From the NCBI GenBank assembly GCA_024529925.1, contig JAFEUB010001067.1:207501-271500 (forward strand): a DNA stretch of 64,000 nt, read 5' to 3'. Position 1 is the first letter of the stretch, and each line of letters starts with the position of its first letter. The position numbers and the translations under genes are program-made. This document shows positions 13,501-27,394 of the stretch, piece by piece. The stretch comes from Ophthalmolycus amberensis (lineage: Eukaryota; Chordata; Actinopteri; Perciformes; Zoarcidae). The notes beneath the pieces are model-generated. The model was not told the origin of the DNA. It ran no database searches and worked only from the letters and a program-made list of their open reading frames with translations.

Positions 13501-16500
13501 ACTTTGACGCGCTGCCGTATTTGATGAGTTGGGGGTGACAACGTAAATACAGTCCTTTACAATCAGGAAGGGAAACGGCAGAATGGAGTTACAAGGAGAC
13601 ACTGAGTCTTGTTACCAATAATAACCTTCTACTGTTGAACTCTTTTCCTGCTCCAGTCCTGCTGTAATCCACAAGTCAAAGCTGCACACCTGTTGCAACA
13701 CCTTACTTTAAACAGAAAGCACCCATCCTCCTCTGCTTCTGTAGGTAGATATATGTTTGTATTGTTGACGCGAGGCTGCCGTCCCCGCCGCGTTTCAAAT
13801 ACAGGACCCGTTTGTCTTTCTTAACCTGTTAGCGTGTTGCTGTTCCTCGCCTCAGGAGCCCCAGCTGGCTGTTGTAACCTGTGCAACCCCGTCAGGATCA
13901 CGCCTCCCAAACGAGGCGCGAGAAGTGGGGAGAAAAAAATAACTTTTAAATAATACATGCAGCCGCAGTGCAGGGGGAACATCCCGCCGCCTCAGCACTG
14001 CCTGCCACTCAGGCGCCTCTTGTCTTCAACGAGGGAGGTTTATTATCTTCCCGGGGGGGGGGGGGGGGGGCCGCAAAGTACACTTGCCATAAAATATACA
14101 CATGCTCATCTTGTTCGGAGGTGGGAGGGAGGGGGAGGAGGCGGCGGGGGAGTGATATGCAGATGAGGGTTCAAATGTTTAGTGAGACAAGCAAACACAC
14201 TTTGAGACAAGCAGCGTCCGCAGTCCTTAGCGGATTTGACGTACCGTGTTATTAAAACTCCCATGATGCATTCCTTTTTATCATCCATACTCATAAGCCT
14301 TGTCCCTCTTACATCATCATCGAGCTCCGTCTGTCTCTCCCTTCAGTCTTTTTACCATCTCTCTCATGATTCACCGTTTATCCGTCTCCTCTCGCTGCCT
14401 CGCTCCCCGACGTTATTTACAGAGGAAACGTTATTTACGGAGGAAACGTTATTTACAGAGGACATATTATTTACGGAGGAAACAGTTGAGCAGTGCATGC
14501 CGTCAAAGCAAAGCGGCATGACAATTCCTGTATAACATCACCCCTCCATCTCTGTCTCGTCTTTCTCCCTCCTCTTCTGACTCCCTCTTTCTCCCCCTTA
14601 TCCCATTTTCTGCCTTTTTCCAACTCCCTTGATTACTCCTTTTGCTTCTGCTTCTCGCTTCCTTTCCTCCTCCCTCCCTCCGTCCCTCCCTCAAATATCA
14701 TCTCTAACCCCTTCCTTTTCTTGTCACCCACCTCCCTCACATCTCCCCTTGCCTTCACCTCTGTACTATCTCCCATCCTCCAGTGCAGTCATCCCCTCCT
14801 CCTCCTCCTCCTCCTCCTCCTCCTACATTTCCTGGAAGACTTGGGTAGTACAGTGCAGCTTCCCAAGTGTGAATATAAATCAATGTGAAGTCGAAGAGCA
14901 GGTGAAGTTACAAATCCATCATCAGATATCAATCATCAGTGTGAGCCGAGCTGTTACATTAAATCCATTATTACATGAAGTGTTTCAGCTCTCTTGTATT
15001 GTGCATCCAATTTTCCTCATCAATGCGTTTTCTGCCTTTTCTTCAGTGAGGGATGTGAGAGTGCTTTCTTATTTTTTAATTAGTTAGTTAATTGGATTCG
15101 TCTAATGAATGTCAGAAAATAGCAGGATATGTTCAAATCATTATTTCTTGTTTATTTATATTAAAGGTCCCCATTATATAGAAAGATAGATTTGTATTAT
15201 TTTGTTATTGTTATAAAGATGGAGGCGCTGTATGAAACTGTGAATGTTTTAAACGGCTCGATTGTTATGGAATATTTCTATGAATAGTCGGGAGAAGAGT
15301 TTAAAATGTTTTCTTATCAATGTCAAATGAAACAGAGTCTTGATGAAAGATTAAAGTTATAATAGTCCATTTATTTGCCTGCAGGCAAGAGAAACAGTCT
15401 CACAGATACAACACCATCCTCTGTAAGAGATGCTCTGACCACATAGTCAAATGCATGTACATTTATACTCAGATAGCCAGCAGGCTGTTATCTCGATCGT
15501 AAACAAGAATAATCACAGGAGGACAGAGAGAGAAAACAGTCAAAGCATATGTTTCCTTTGAAGCTTAGTATCCTGTCCTTATGATAACCCGAAAGCTTCT
15601 TTTATGGCCAGTTTACAATCCCTTGATTCTATCTACCCCACAATATCTGTTTACATTCAGCCAGATGCTCCCTTTGAAGTCACCGTGACCTGGAGAGAAA
15701 GTTAGTTCACAGTATTGTAGAGATAGAAAAAGCCTGTTTACCATCACACATCAGGTTGTCTAAGAAAGGTTGTGTCCTTCCTCTAGTGCTAATAAAAGGA
15801 CCCTCAGTGTGATCCATCTTTAAGGACAGAAACATGCACAAGATAACAGATCACAAGACAACAGATAACAAGCCATCTGGCTTTCGAATCTGATAGAATA
15901 ATCTACTGAAATGTGTTTGAGGCCTGCACTTCTAAAGACTACATTCTTTAACCCTAAAACATAAGACTGACATATTTTCCCATAACACAATCCACAGAGA
16001 AATGCACACAGACAGTATTCAGAGGCTTCTGTGAGGTTGTGACGTCACAAACTATTCAGTCACCGGCCGTTTAGTTGGGGGAACGCTGGAAAAGTGTTGT
16101 GTGGTTCGTTGCCTCAAAGCTTCATTCTTAACATTCCAGTGATTGTTATTAGTAACGTTGGCTGAATGTCCATAAAGCACGTGTCGAAGTGTCCCTGAGC
16201 AAGACACTGAACCCCGGCTCCCCGGTTGCCTATCATTGGCAGCCCATCCATCCCTATATACAGGGATGGGTCAAATGCAGAAGTCAAATTTCGTGTATGT
16301 GTATATGTATATGACAATAAAATCCTAACTTTAACTTTAAAAAATCCTAACGTTAGTGGGCCGGACGGGGAAGAGTTCAATGCACTTACCGCACTTATAG
16401 CCTCTTATGTTGCATGTTTATTAATCAGGTTTTTTTTGCCGTTGCATCCTGTTCGCAAATACTTTGCGGCCCGTGTGCCGGTCCACGTCCCGGTGGTTGG

Positions 16501-18775
16501 GGAGGGACTGCTGCATCACAGTATGTAAACACGTTGAAACATGTTGAGTGTGAAGCTGAAAATGGGGCTGATGCATCACTTCTAAGTGTGTTTTGATGTC
16601 ACGCATTTGGAGCAAAATGCATTTCAATAAACACTTACTTGATCGTTCCATGTACCGTCTTGGAATAATGCAACTGATTTCCTTTTCATTGCGTATAACA
16701 GACAACATTAAGTTATGTAACGTTAAGTGCAGTGCTCTCGAAAGACGGTGAGAGTGAGAAGAGTGAGAATCGCTGCTGCTGCTGCTGCATTGTATTCTGG
16801 TCTATTGAGGCTGCTGCAGGAGGAGAACTGACGTCTCTGCCTCCACTATGATGAAAAGCTCCAGCAATTGTTGACTGTTTGTGCAAAACAAGTCTCTCTG
16901 CCTTCTTTTTAGTGTCATTGTCTCAGCAGAGCTTTATCCATCATCTCTTGTCATTTTCTTCACCAGTTGCACTTTCCCTGTCGTCATTTAGCTCCAGGTC
17001 AGTGATTTCCATCTCTCGGGTGTAATTTACCTCCTTCCTTCGTTCCCTGCAGGAAACTGGATGCCTTCATTTATGACGCCGCGGTGCTGAACTATATGGC
17101 CAGAAAGGACGAGGGCTGCAAGGTAAGACACAGATCTCTGCACACTCATACACGGTGGCAGCTGTTGTTGATGTCCCTGTGCCCTGCAGCTACAATGTGC
17201 TACAAAACCACAAGATCTTCAGCGTGCGTGTGGCCTCGACTTTAGCAAAGAACAACTGCAACAGAGGCACAACAGGCATGCCAGAAGGCACTTTAAGAAG
17301 AGCTACGTCTGCATTAAATACATCAAACACACCAAAGCATTTATACGTGTCCATCGCTGCCTGTAGCTTGTTAATATTGTCATTTTTGGACCATGCTCGT
17401 GTTGATTTATTTGTAAGTTTGCATTTGCTGCGGCTCCCACAGCGAGAATGAAAGCAGTGCCTGGTGATCGTTTGTAATAAGGTCTGTGGGAGGCCTGAGC
17501 TCCCAGCGGCCTCACACAACAGCCACTGCTGCAGTAATTATTACAACCGATGTGGATCTATATTAATCCCTCCACTGGAAACAATATCCTGCTCGCAAAC
17601 TCTGGGATTTTTGGGAGACGTCGATATTAGAAGTCAGCCAACTGTTTTGCATGAATGCGACACTAAGCAAATAACATTGCAGCAGAAATTAAGCTAATTT
17701 GTACTTAACAACTGTGTCTTATGAGCCTTTCTCGGTTCCTGCTCTCGCATCTTAGTCCCACCCACGGGAGGTGCAAGTGGAAGAGGAGAGGAAGACACAC
17801 AAGGAGTTAAGGCAACAGGCATTTAACAAAACGAGACATCGGAGCCGTCATTCAACCTCAATGAAATAAGACATGTTGCACAGCTGCGTCAGCTGTTAAT
17901 GTCACGCACCTTTCATAAGTCACCGGAGCTGAAAAGACTCAAAGGATACAGGATCTCGCACTCCTCGGGATTCACGTGTTTGTGTGTGTACGCCTGGATG
18001 CTCATGTGTTCATGTGTTACTCCACCAGGTGATGACCATCGGCTCTGGTAAGGTGTTTGCCACTACGGGCTACGGCATCGCCCTGCACAAGAACTCCCGC
18101 TGGAAGCGGCCGCTGGACCTGGCTCTGCTGCAGCTGGTTGGAGACGGTAAGACAGGAGGGCGCTGGGAAGGATGAGGACGGGGGACGAAGCATTTGAGCC
18201 GCAAGAAATGGAAAGAGCAGCAAATCTGAAATCTTTTCCGGAAACTGCTCCGTGGGAAGATTGTCGAGTCATTCGGTCAAAGCAAGTACAACGATGTGGT
18301 TCAGGAAAGAGGAAGGTTTCACTCCTGGGAATAATCGTTTTAGTTGTGGTTGATAAAATAACCTTTAGAGCAGTTTGCAGTGTGACAATGCTGCCTCCTC
18401 ATCAGCAAGAGAACAGCTGGGACATCTTGTGATCCCGCAGTGAATGAATGCCCCTCTTTCAGTAATCATTGTGATTTTATCATATTGTCAAACGTGAAGG
18501 TTGAGGTTGATGGCAACTTTAACACACTCAACATTTCCACGTTGCCTAGTACAATAGTCTGCATGAAGTAAGATCTGTAATCCACCCAAGACCACAAAAG
18601 CTCAGACCGAGTCATGACCAAGAGCCGACCAGTGAGTCCCCCTGAATGACCCGATACCGCGTGGAATATGCAAACCACAGACAGCTCAATCGATCTGGAA
18701 AATACATATCCCAAAAAAACCAACACAGAAAACAAATAAAGATTCTTCCTCATCTTGTATTGCCATATATACTGA

Positions 18776-18816
<41 letters not shown>

Positions 18817-21800
18817 AGAGTACCCTGAGAAATGTCTCAAATAATCAAAAAGGCATTGCAGAGGTTATTTTTATGTGTGGGCATTCTCCACTGTTTTTTA
18901 TGAACAACCACAAGATGTCCACAAATAAATCAGACAATGAAAAATGGATTCAATGAAATCCTTGCAGTTGTGGTCTGTACCAGTCTTCTGAGTCTTCTTT
19001 GTCTTAGAGACAAGACCGAGTGAAAATGTGGTCGATTCCACGACCAAGACCCTCAGAAAGTGGTCTTGAGACCGATCTCTCGTACTGTAACACCTTTCAA
19101 CATCGAGTGCATTGAACATGCTGGTCTTCTGTTGCGGTGAATAAAACTGAATGCAAATTATAATAAATGTCATGTGATCAGGTAAAGCTATAAGAGATTG
19201 AGAGTGATTGTAAGTGGTGATACAGACAAAGTTTAAGATGAGGAAGAGAGACAAGAGCGGGAGATCTGAGGAAGCGGAGAGAAGTTATGAGGGGTGGAGG
19301 GGTAAGGATGTGTGTGTGTGTGTGTGTGTGGGGGGGGGGGGGGGCTGAGGGTCAGGGAAGAAATGAAAGACACGAAGGTTTGAAGAGTGATGAGAGAGAT
19401 CAATACAGGAAGGTCAAAGGGAGGAAGAGCAGAAAGGAAGAGATGTGTGATCTCTGTTAAAGCTGTCAGATGACACACACACACACACACTGTTCAAACA
19501 CTCACACATCACACATTCTCTGTGATTATACACACATATACACAGCCTGACTCTCTCTGAATATATTTCAGAATTTTGTTTTTGTACGCGTCACCCTCGA
19601 TGACACAGATGGCACGTTTCTGCCCCGACCTTAAACTCTTCCGTTCCTAAAGCAGTGAGATGTTTATCCGATCTCCTCCGAGCTCTTCTGTTTCACCGGC
19701 ACACCTCAGCTCTCACACCGTCGTCTGACTTGTTTTAATCCCGCTCTCTCTCTTGATCTTTAAATGTTGCTCTGCAATTCAAAGGTTTCATTGTTTGGTC
19801 GTTAGCTAAGGTATGAGGTGCAGCATTACTGGTAGTAACTCTGCATCAATGAAGGGATTTAGTGTTGCAGTCTATCACTCGAGGTGAGAAGAAGAAGATG
19901 TTGAAATGAAGAATGCTAAACATTCTAAAGTGATGAAGCTTCCACAGCTATGGACAACAACTCTATCACGGTCGTCTTCTTCTTCTTCTTCTTTGGGGTT
20001 TTACGGCAGCTGTAACCCGTAATGTTGCATTGCTGCCACCTTCTGGAACTAGTTTATGGAACTCCAAGCTGCAAGTTCTAATCTGATGTTTTTCTCTCAC
20101 AGTGCAGGCTCTTTACTCGCTCTTCTTCCTATTTGCACTGATCCGCACACCAATCGTCCTTCCCACATCTCCTGACCTCTCTACATACTGCAGCGACATG
20201 TCCGTGTTCCTGGCGGCATGGACATCTGAGAGACGCTGTCTCTTGTGGCCTCGTCCTCTAACACACGGACTCATGATGTACTTCTTCTGGCCATTCAGCT
20301 TTGAAAGTCAAACACACCGACGTACTGTCCTCCTCCTCCCTTTCTCTGAATCTCGTCAGCCTTTGTGACTCACAGAACGCCTGTGAAATGACTCAGCTTT
20401 ACAGACAGCAGCACGCTGCTCACCACTCCGCTCTGTTCTGAGACGGAGTCGGGTAATCCCTGCAAAGACGGAGCCTCAGAGCGCTTTGATACACACTCAA
20501 TGATAACAATTCCACTTCTTCTAATCCTGACTCAGCGCACAACTCCAACTTTCGCTTGAACAAACTTTCGAACCACGTGTTGCATCTTAAAAATCCTGTC
20601 TACTCTGGCCACAACTCTCATCGCACCAAAATACAAATCATTCCTCGTTGACTGGACTCACTTGAGGAACTACTTCTCTCTTTTATTTCCCCCTCCTGTC
20701 CTCATTTCTGATTTCTAGTGCAGATGTGTAGAACACGTTGCAGTAGAGTCTTCAGCAGTCCTTATACCCGTCCAGTTGGAAGTGTAACCGAGGCTTAGGT
20801 TGCTTCCTATCCCCTCCTGGCCCGTCCTATTGTGACCGAACCACTGCTTGGAAGTTAAGTAAAGCAGCAATATAAAAAGAAAAGAAACTATTAATGACTC
20901 TTCCCCCGAGGATGAGTCATCCGGTCACACAAAAGAAGAGGAAGAAACTACTGGGCACTTTCCTTTTCCTCTTCAGATTACCAATGACCAATGACACAAG
21001 TAATGAAAAAGGAAATCACAATTAGAAAACACCTCGGTTAACTCACTCATTCATTATCTTATTTATTAGTTCAAGAAATAAATCAGCTAATTGGCGGGTT
21101 CCTATCTGCGCAGCTGGCCTGACTCAGCCCTGTGACAGTGATCGCTGTAGAACGTGGAGGGAATCTGTGCTTAAAGCTGAAGGGAACCTTTGAACGTGAG
21201 GCTTTTTGAAGTCCTTCCTTTCTAACCAGCCGCTAAGACATCATGAAGATTCACCATCCGCAGCACATGCACTCTGGCCCTCAGCGAGTCCTGTAGTTGT
21301 TCTGCATATGACCTCTCTTTGTGCGAGCATCCTTGTTTCTTTTGAAAGCAAAATGATTGGTCGCTCACCAAATTGTCTCCTCCGGGTAGCAATTTATCCC
21401 GACAGCAATGAGCGAGCTGGAGAGTGGAGATGGAGGACGCCTCGGTGCCGGCAGTGACAGTGGCTCCCGGGGCAGCGGACCCTAGAGGCTGACTGCACGT
21501 GGAACATAGATGGTAGATAGAGTTACCAAACTCTTGATATGGAAACAAATGAAATATAGATTTAACCTGTAACCCTAGCTACAGAGGAAACTGGACTTTT
21601 GTTTTAAACATATTAGTGAGAGGCCTTCGCTCCTCTTTTCTGTCAGTAAGTAAACTTACTGTTTGCACTTGTTGTTGATGTCAACCTCCTCTGTTTGTCT
21701 GTCCGTCATATTCAGGATAATGTATTCATTCTGTACAGCACTGGTGCTCACCGTTCTAGTGCTCTGAAGGGAAATACTGTTCTCATTCTATTATACGATT

Positions 21801-24800
21801 GCTTTGACTTCATCAAGGTTTGAGTCCGTTGCAGACAGTAACCGGTGGACTCATGAGCAGACAGAGTGTAGAGTAAATGAAGGAAAAGGAGTTGAGGAGG
21901 AGCACACAGGGGAGTCGGAGGGTACTACACCTGGAGACACAAGGAAACGGGGAAAGTTCTGGTAAATCAAACAGCACCAAACTCTGATTGCACCAAACGG
22001 ACAACGAGAAACTACCACTGTGGTCGCAAAATCGATCTGGCGGAGAGCGAGTGAAGAGCCGAGGTCTGTTGATGAGTAGAAGAGTTGCAGGTGTGCAGCT
22101 TGGAACAGGTGAATCAGCTTGGCAGCAATCAGCGAGCCTGTTGACTCCACACACACACACACAGAAAGACTGGAGGCAGAGTTGTGTCCCTGACTATATC
22201 AGTGTTAAGCTACTGGGGAGTTCGAAGAGGAGATGTCACGCATCATACAGCTTCACATCATCTGGATACAGATTCCCAGTAAAATATGGTCGGTACTTGC
22301 CGAGAGGCTCGCTCTCTGCAAACGATCACAGAACATGAGTTTAATTGATTTGTTTGAGGCATCGGCAGGGAGGGTGTCATAGTACAAGTGTTTGTATGAT
22401 GTCTTTCAAAAAGGTTAATTCTCATTTGAAAACTCATTTCATGTGTTTTCCTGTGAAAGTTGAGCAACACCCGTTACATGCATACGGCCTTTTCAAAATT
22501 AACTTCTGTCTTCACAGGAAACAAGGTTTAGGCAACAAAACTGATCAGATAGGTTGAGGAAAATATTGTGCTTTGGGTTTAAATAACGACAGAAGAGGCG
22601 TTACTAAAGTCCGACAGGTGCACGAGGAATAAATCAACGTTGACTTCTCGTTTCACACTGGGCACGAGAAGCGGTCTCCGGGGTGAAGGACCGGTGTTTG
22701 ATCCAACTCCACAGATAGAAAGAGGAGCAGACTAGAAGCGGAATGTATTAGTGATGAGTAGGCGTTGCCTTTGTTCTTGTACTGATGGAATTTACCATGT
22801 GATGCACGACAGCACAGGGAACAATGATTTTAGCAGGTTTTCATTCGCGATTTGCTCAGACATCTTTGGTAAACACATTAACAGTAATAGCTGATATAGT
22901 AGCTACTGCCTGTTGACCCAACCACTTCTCATGATTGTCACAGACTGACGCTGGGTCAGGACCCCATACAGGACCCCATACAGGACCCCGTACAGGACCC
23001 CATACAGGACCCCGTACAGGACCCCATACAGGACCCCGTACAGGACCCCATACAGGACCCCATACAGGACCCCGTACAGGACCCCATACAGGACCCCATA
23101 CAGGACCCCGTACAGGACCCCGTACAGGACCCCGTACAGGACCCCGTACGGGACCCCATACAGGACCCCGTACGGGACCCCATACGGGACCCCGTACGGG
23201 ACCCCGTACGGGACCCCGTACAAGACCCCGTACGGGACCCCGTACGGGACCCCGTACGGGACCCCGTACAAGACCCCGTACGGGACCCCGTACAAGACCC
23301 CGTACGGGACCCCGTACGGGACCCCGTACGGGACCCCGTACAAGACCCCGTACGGGACCCCGTACAGGACCCCGTACAAGACCCCGTACAGGACCCCGTA
23401 CAGGACCCCGTACAGGACCCCGTACAGGACCCCGTACAAGACCCCGTACAGGACCCCGTACAGGACCCCGTACAGGACCACGTACAGGACCCCGTACAGG
23501 ACCCCGTACAGGACCCCATACAGGACCACGTACAGGACCCCATACAGGACCCCATACAGGACCCCGTACAGGACCCCGTACAGGACCACGTACAGGACCC
23601 CATACAGGACCCCGTACAGGACCCCGTACAGGACCCCATACAGGACCCCGTAGACAACAAACATACTTGGTTAGGTTTAGTAAAAGATCAGGCTTTGGGT
23701 TAGAGAAAGGGTGATACGTAACTTCAGTTACAGTCTTTATGTAACTTACTTACGTAACTTACGTTGACCTTTGACACGAACAGATGCCTCCTGAGGCTCA
23801 GTTGTTACCTCATTTTAGTTACTTCGCCTCGGTCACGTTTGTGAGGTAAGTTAAGTATTTCATGTAATAAATGACTCAGTCATTTTCCAAACAATCTACA
23901 GCGGTCTCCTGGGGGAAAGCCTGGATGACCATCCAGCCACCCTGACCTCCCCACGCTGACTTTGTCGCTCTTCACTTTCAGTCACCTGACTTCCAAAGCG
24001 GTTGCTCTGAGCATCTCATACTGCTGCACACAGTAGCTAAAGGGTGTGTGCAGTGTCAGGCACAGAGGGGCCTGACGGTATCAGATGCTCTGGGAATGGT
24101 TGAACCTTTTTGGAGCACTACCTACAGCTTATCAGCTAAATCATAAAGAAGAGGCTCGAGCAGAAGCACGGCCATTCTTTTAATAAAGTCAACCTTTTAA
24201 AGAGGAGGCTTTGTGTCTCCAACAGACTTTCAAAATAAACTACCTCCAACGTGACACTGCACAGGACTGAGCTGCAGGAATATGTACTGATGCAACTGCT
24301 GACGTTGCACCTGGACTGAAATCCCACAGCAGCGCGCATCCAAAGTTCGCCTCCGCTCCACTTTTCCTTTCCTTTCATTCGCATTGATTCATGCTGACTC
24401 AGCAAAGCCAATAAAAAAACCACCTCGCAAACAAAAGAACAATGAAAGAAAATGTGAACGTGAACAGCTTTTGGCACTAAGGACGGAACACACCGTCGCA
24501 GCAGAGCACACCCTCGGGACATTGATGTGGTTTCTTCTTCTCGTTCTTTCGTGTTCAGATGGCTTTGGGTCTTCAGACACCACGGTGCTGATTCTAATTT
24601 CATAGACTGGGAATAGAGTTTGCAGATATTGCTCTGAACCTGCAATTTTCTTTTTACGTTTTGTTTAGTTCCACAGTGAAACAACATCCACAGATCATGT
24701 GGGATCAAAATCTAAAAACAAATGAACTGATCCAAAAACAGGCACTAGAAACGGAATTACCCATTCAAGCCTGACACAGGGTGCTGCTTTACTTTCTAAT

Positions 24801-27345
24801 ATACTCTGGCATAGAATCTGTTTTACATACAGACGCAACAAAGACCTTTAAAACATTCACAGCCACTGACGCCTCATCTGTATCTGAGTAAAACTGACTT
24901 CACCCTGTTCGACTCCAGTCCCCTCCTGCTGTGTATGTTGTTGGGATAATAAAATATGAATTAGATGGTTGTAAAAGTTAAGATTGTTGGACAGAATGTT
25001 CTGGCACTGGCTTGTTGATAGCTCTAAGTGCCTTGCAGAAGTACCCTTCACAAGTTTATTATTACTATAGATCCATCTCCTTAGAGATTAATGTACCCCC
25101 CCTCCCCCCCCCCCCCAGACCACACTGTAGACCGGCACTGTCTCTCAGGCTGGTTCTCCAATCATCAATGTTTGTGCATCTACAGGTCGGCTGACCAAAA
25201 CTACTTTCAGTTTTTACAAAGCAATTTATTTTAGAGGCAAACAAAGCGTGCAATGACACGCCGTCAGGAACGACTGCAGCACGTATGATTTACTTCTGTC
25301 ACAACAACTTCAGACGACTTGCTGTCTTTCCTCTCCTCTCCCTGCAAAGTTCACTTTTGCTTTGTTTACGGCTCAGAAAAGTTATCAAATCTAAATATGA
25401 CAGAAACTTTGAAATATGACCGGACAAGACCAGAGCAATTTATGTAACTCGCTATATAGCTCCTATAATACAGAAAACAAAGCTTGCATCCAATCATTCC
25501 TTATATTGTGTTTTTGCTTGATACTAAATATTTGGAATTGATATTATACGACTGAAGAGGAGATGACACCCTACTTGCAAGTGAGGCACCATTTAGAAGA
25601 AGAATAGAATAGAAAAGTACTTTATTCATCCCCAAGGGGAAATTTGTCTGTGGCAGCAGCAAACAGGGTTACACAATAAAATAAAATATTGGGTATGGAA
25701 AATGCACACTATATACAATATAATAAAATAACAAAGCAGGACCTATTCAATTTAAGAAAACAAAGTAATACAAATACACAGTATATATACACTGAATAGA
25801 ATTGTATTAAGTTAACGAAGTAGGAAAAATAAAAAATAAAAATAAACAAAACAGTCGTGCACAAGATCACCAACAGCAGCAACAACAAACATTTTTGTGA
25901 TTGTTTCCTTTTTCGCAGATGATGTCATTCTTTTAACATCAGGCTCTGACCTCATACGTGAGGGTGCTTCTGGCCGAGCGTTCTGGACATTAGATTAAAA
26001 GTATGTTTCTATCGTTGTCCAGTCAGGCCCATACACAAAAGAACCGACAAAAAACAACAACATTGTTCTATTGAGGCTTTTAGGGGGTTTGTAATTTGCA
26101 CAATGAAAGAGACAAAAAATGATTCCAGTGAGACATAAAATAAACAAAAAAGGAGAAAGAAATGTAATACAAAGAGACACGGATGCCACCAAGACACCAT
26201 AAAAACACAGACACAAATTGATTACAGACACAAAAAAAACAAAGAGACACAAAATGATCACAGAGATACACAAAATAACTAAACAGAGACACCAGAAGAT
26301 TACAGAGACACAACGTTACAACAGAAATAGACACAAATGACAAAGAGGCGCAAAGAAAACACAAAGAGACATAAAAACTGCAAAGAAATGCAAAAAACAA
26401 CAAAAAGAGGCTCCAGGCTTGTGTCTCGCTCCAGTAGGAGAGGTGGTGGGTCTTCTTGCGTGACTGTGCCCGGGGGCCCATTGTCTCAAAGGCTGCCCAT
26501 AATGACGCTTTGCTCTGTGACAGCACCAATGCAAGGGGCCAGGGGACGGGGTAAGAAGCTACAGCAGAGTTCATCAGCTGCTCTTCAGCTCTGAGGAGCC
26601 AGTTGAGCTTCTTCTGGCATCTGGGGAGCATTGAGATTGAGATTTGTATCGAACTGGTTGGAATGAAATTGTTCCTAAATCCCTGCTACGTTGTCGAAAA
26701 TGAACAGAATAAAACATTCATTTAAATTGAAGGTCTGGCTGCCTCCCCCTGGTCAGCAGGTCTGCTTTTCACATTGGTGCAGACGACGTGCCTCTCTCTG
26801 CTCTGTGGCATTTCCCCTCCTGAAGAAGGTGAGAGAGGAGACAGCCCCTCTGTCTGCTCTTTGTGGGGAAGATTCCTCCTGAAGAGCAGCTGTATGCGCC
26901 GCAGACAGCCATGATTCACGTATTTACAGGGAGATAAGGAGGCGGGGGGTAGAGCCGGACGGACAGGGAGAGAGGTGGATTAGATGATGGGAGTGAGCCG
27001 CACACTGAATGAACATGTGTATCAGCCTCTATTGTCGGGATCAGCTCGGGGAGCGGGTTGAGAGGAGGCCAGGTCCATCGGGTTGAGCCGGGTTTAAGTC
27101 AGCTGTCAAGGAACGTTTGAATTCCCACACGTTACTGTCGGGGGGGGGGGGGGATGTGGCAAACAGTGATTCATGTTAGAGTGAGATTTATGTTTTCTTT
27201 GAGCGGATTTGACGTTTCTGGTCTAATCTGTGCGGGGGGGCTTTACGAGACCGCGTTAATTAACCCGGAGGTCGATTAACAGTTACTGTGAGCATTGGGG
27301 AGAGGAACTTCCTTTGACTGGGACATCTTCAGAGCATGTGCACGA

Positions 27346-27394
<49 letters not shown>

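Larger units (their letters stand above)
12993..17052 (+). other. grin2d: grin2d intron (4,060 bp)
   Basis: Holds a minus-strand dispersed-repeat copy (about 13025-13304), a G18 run at 14053-14070, a four-copy 18-bp tandem repeat at 14411-14482, a pyrimidine-rich stretch with (TCC)n near 14797-14822, a solo LTR at 15263-15987, and a non-LTR retroposon tail near 16150-16345. Confidence 0.9.

Noticed and set aside
22903..23714. Long ORFs of 234-259 codons on both strands encoding TGPR, YGVL or GSCT repeats
   Set aside because: They are the 12-bp minisatellite read in frames without stops; no start context, domain or splice support.
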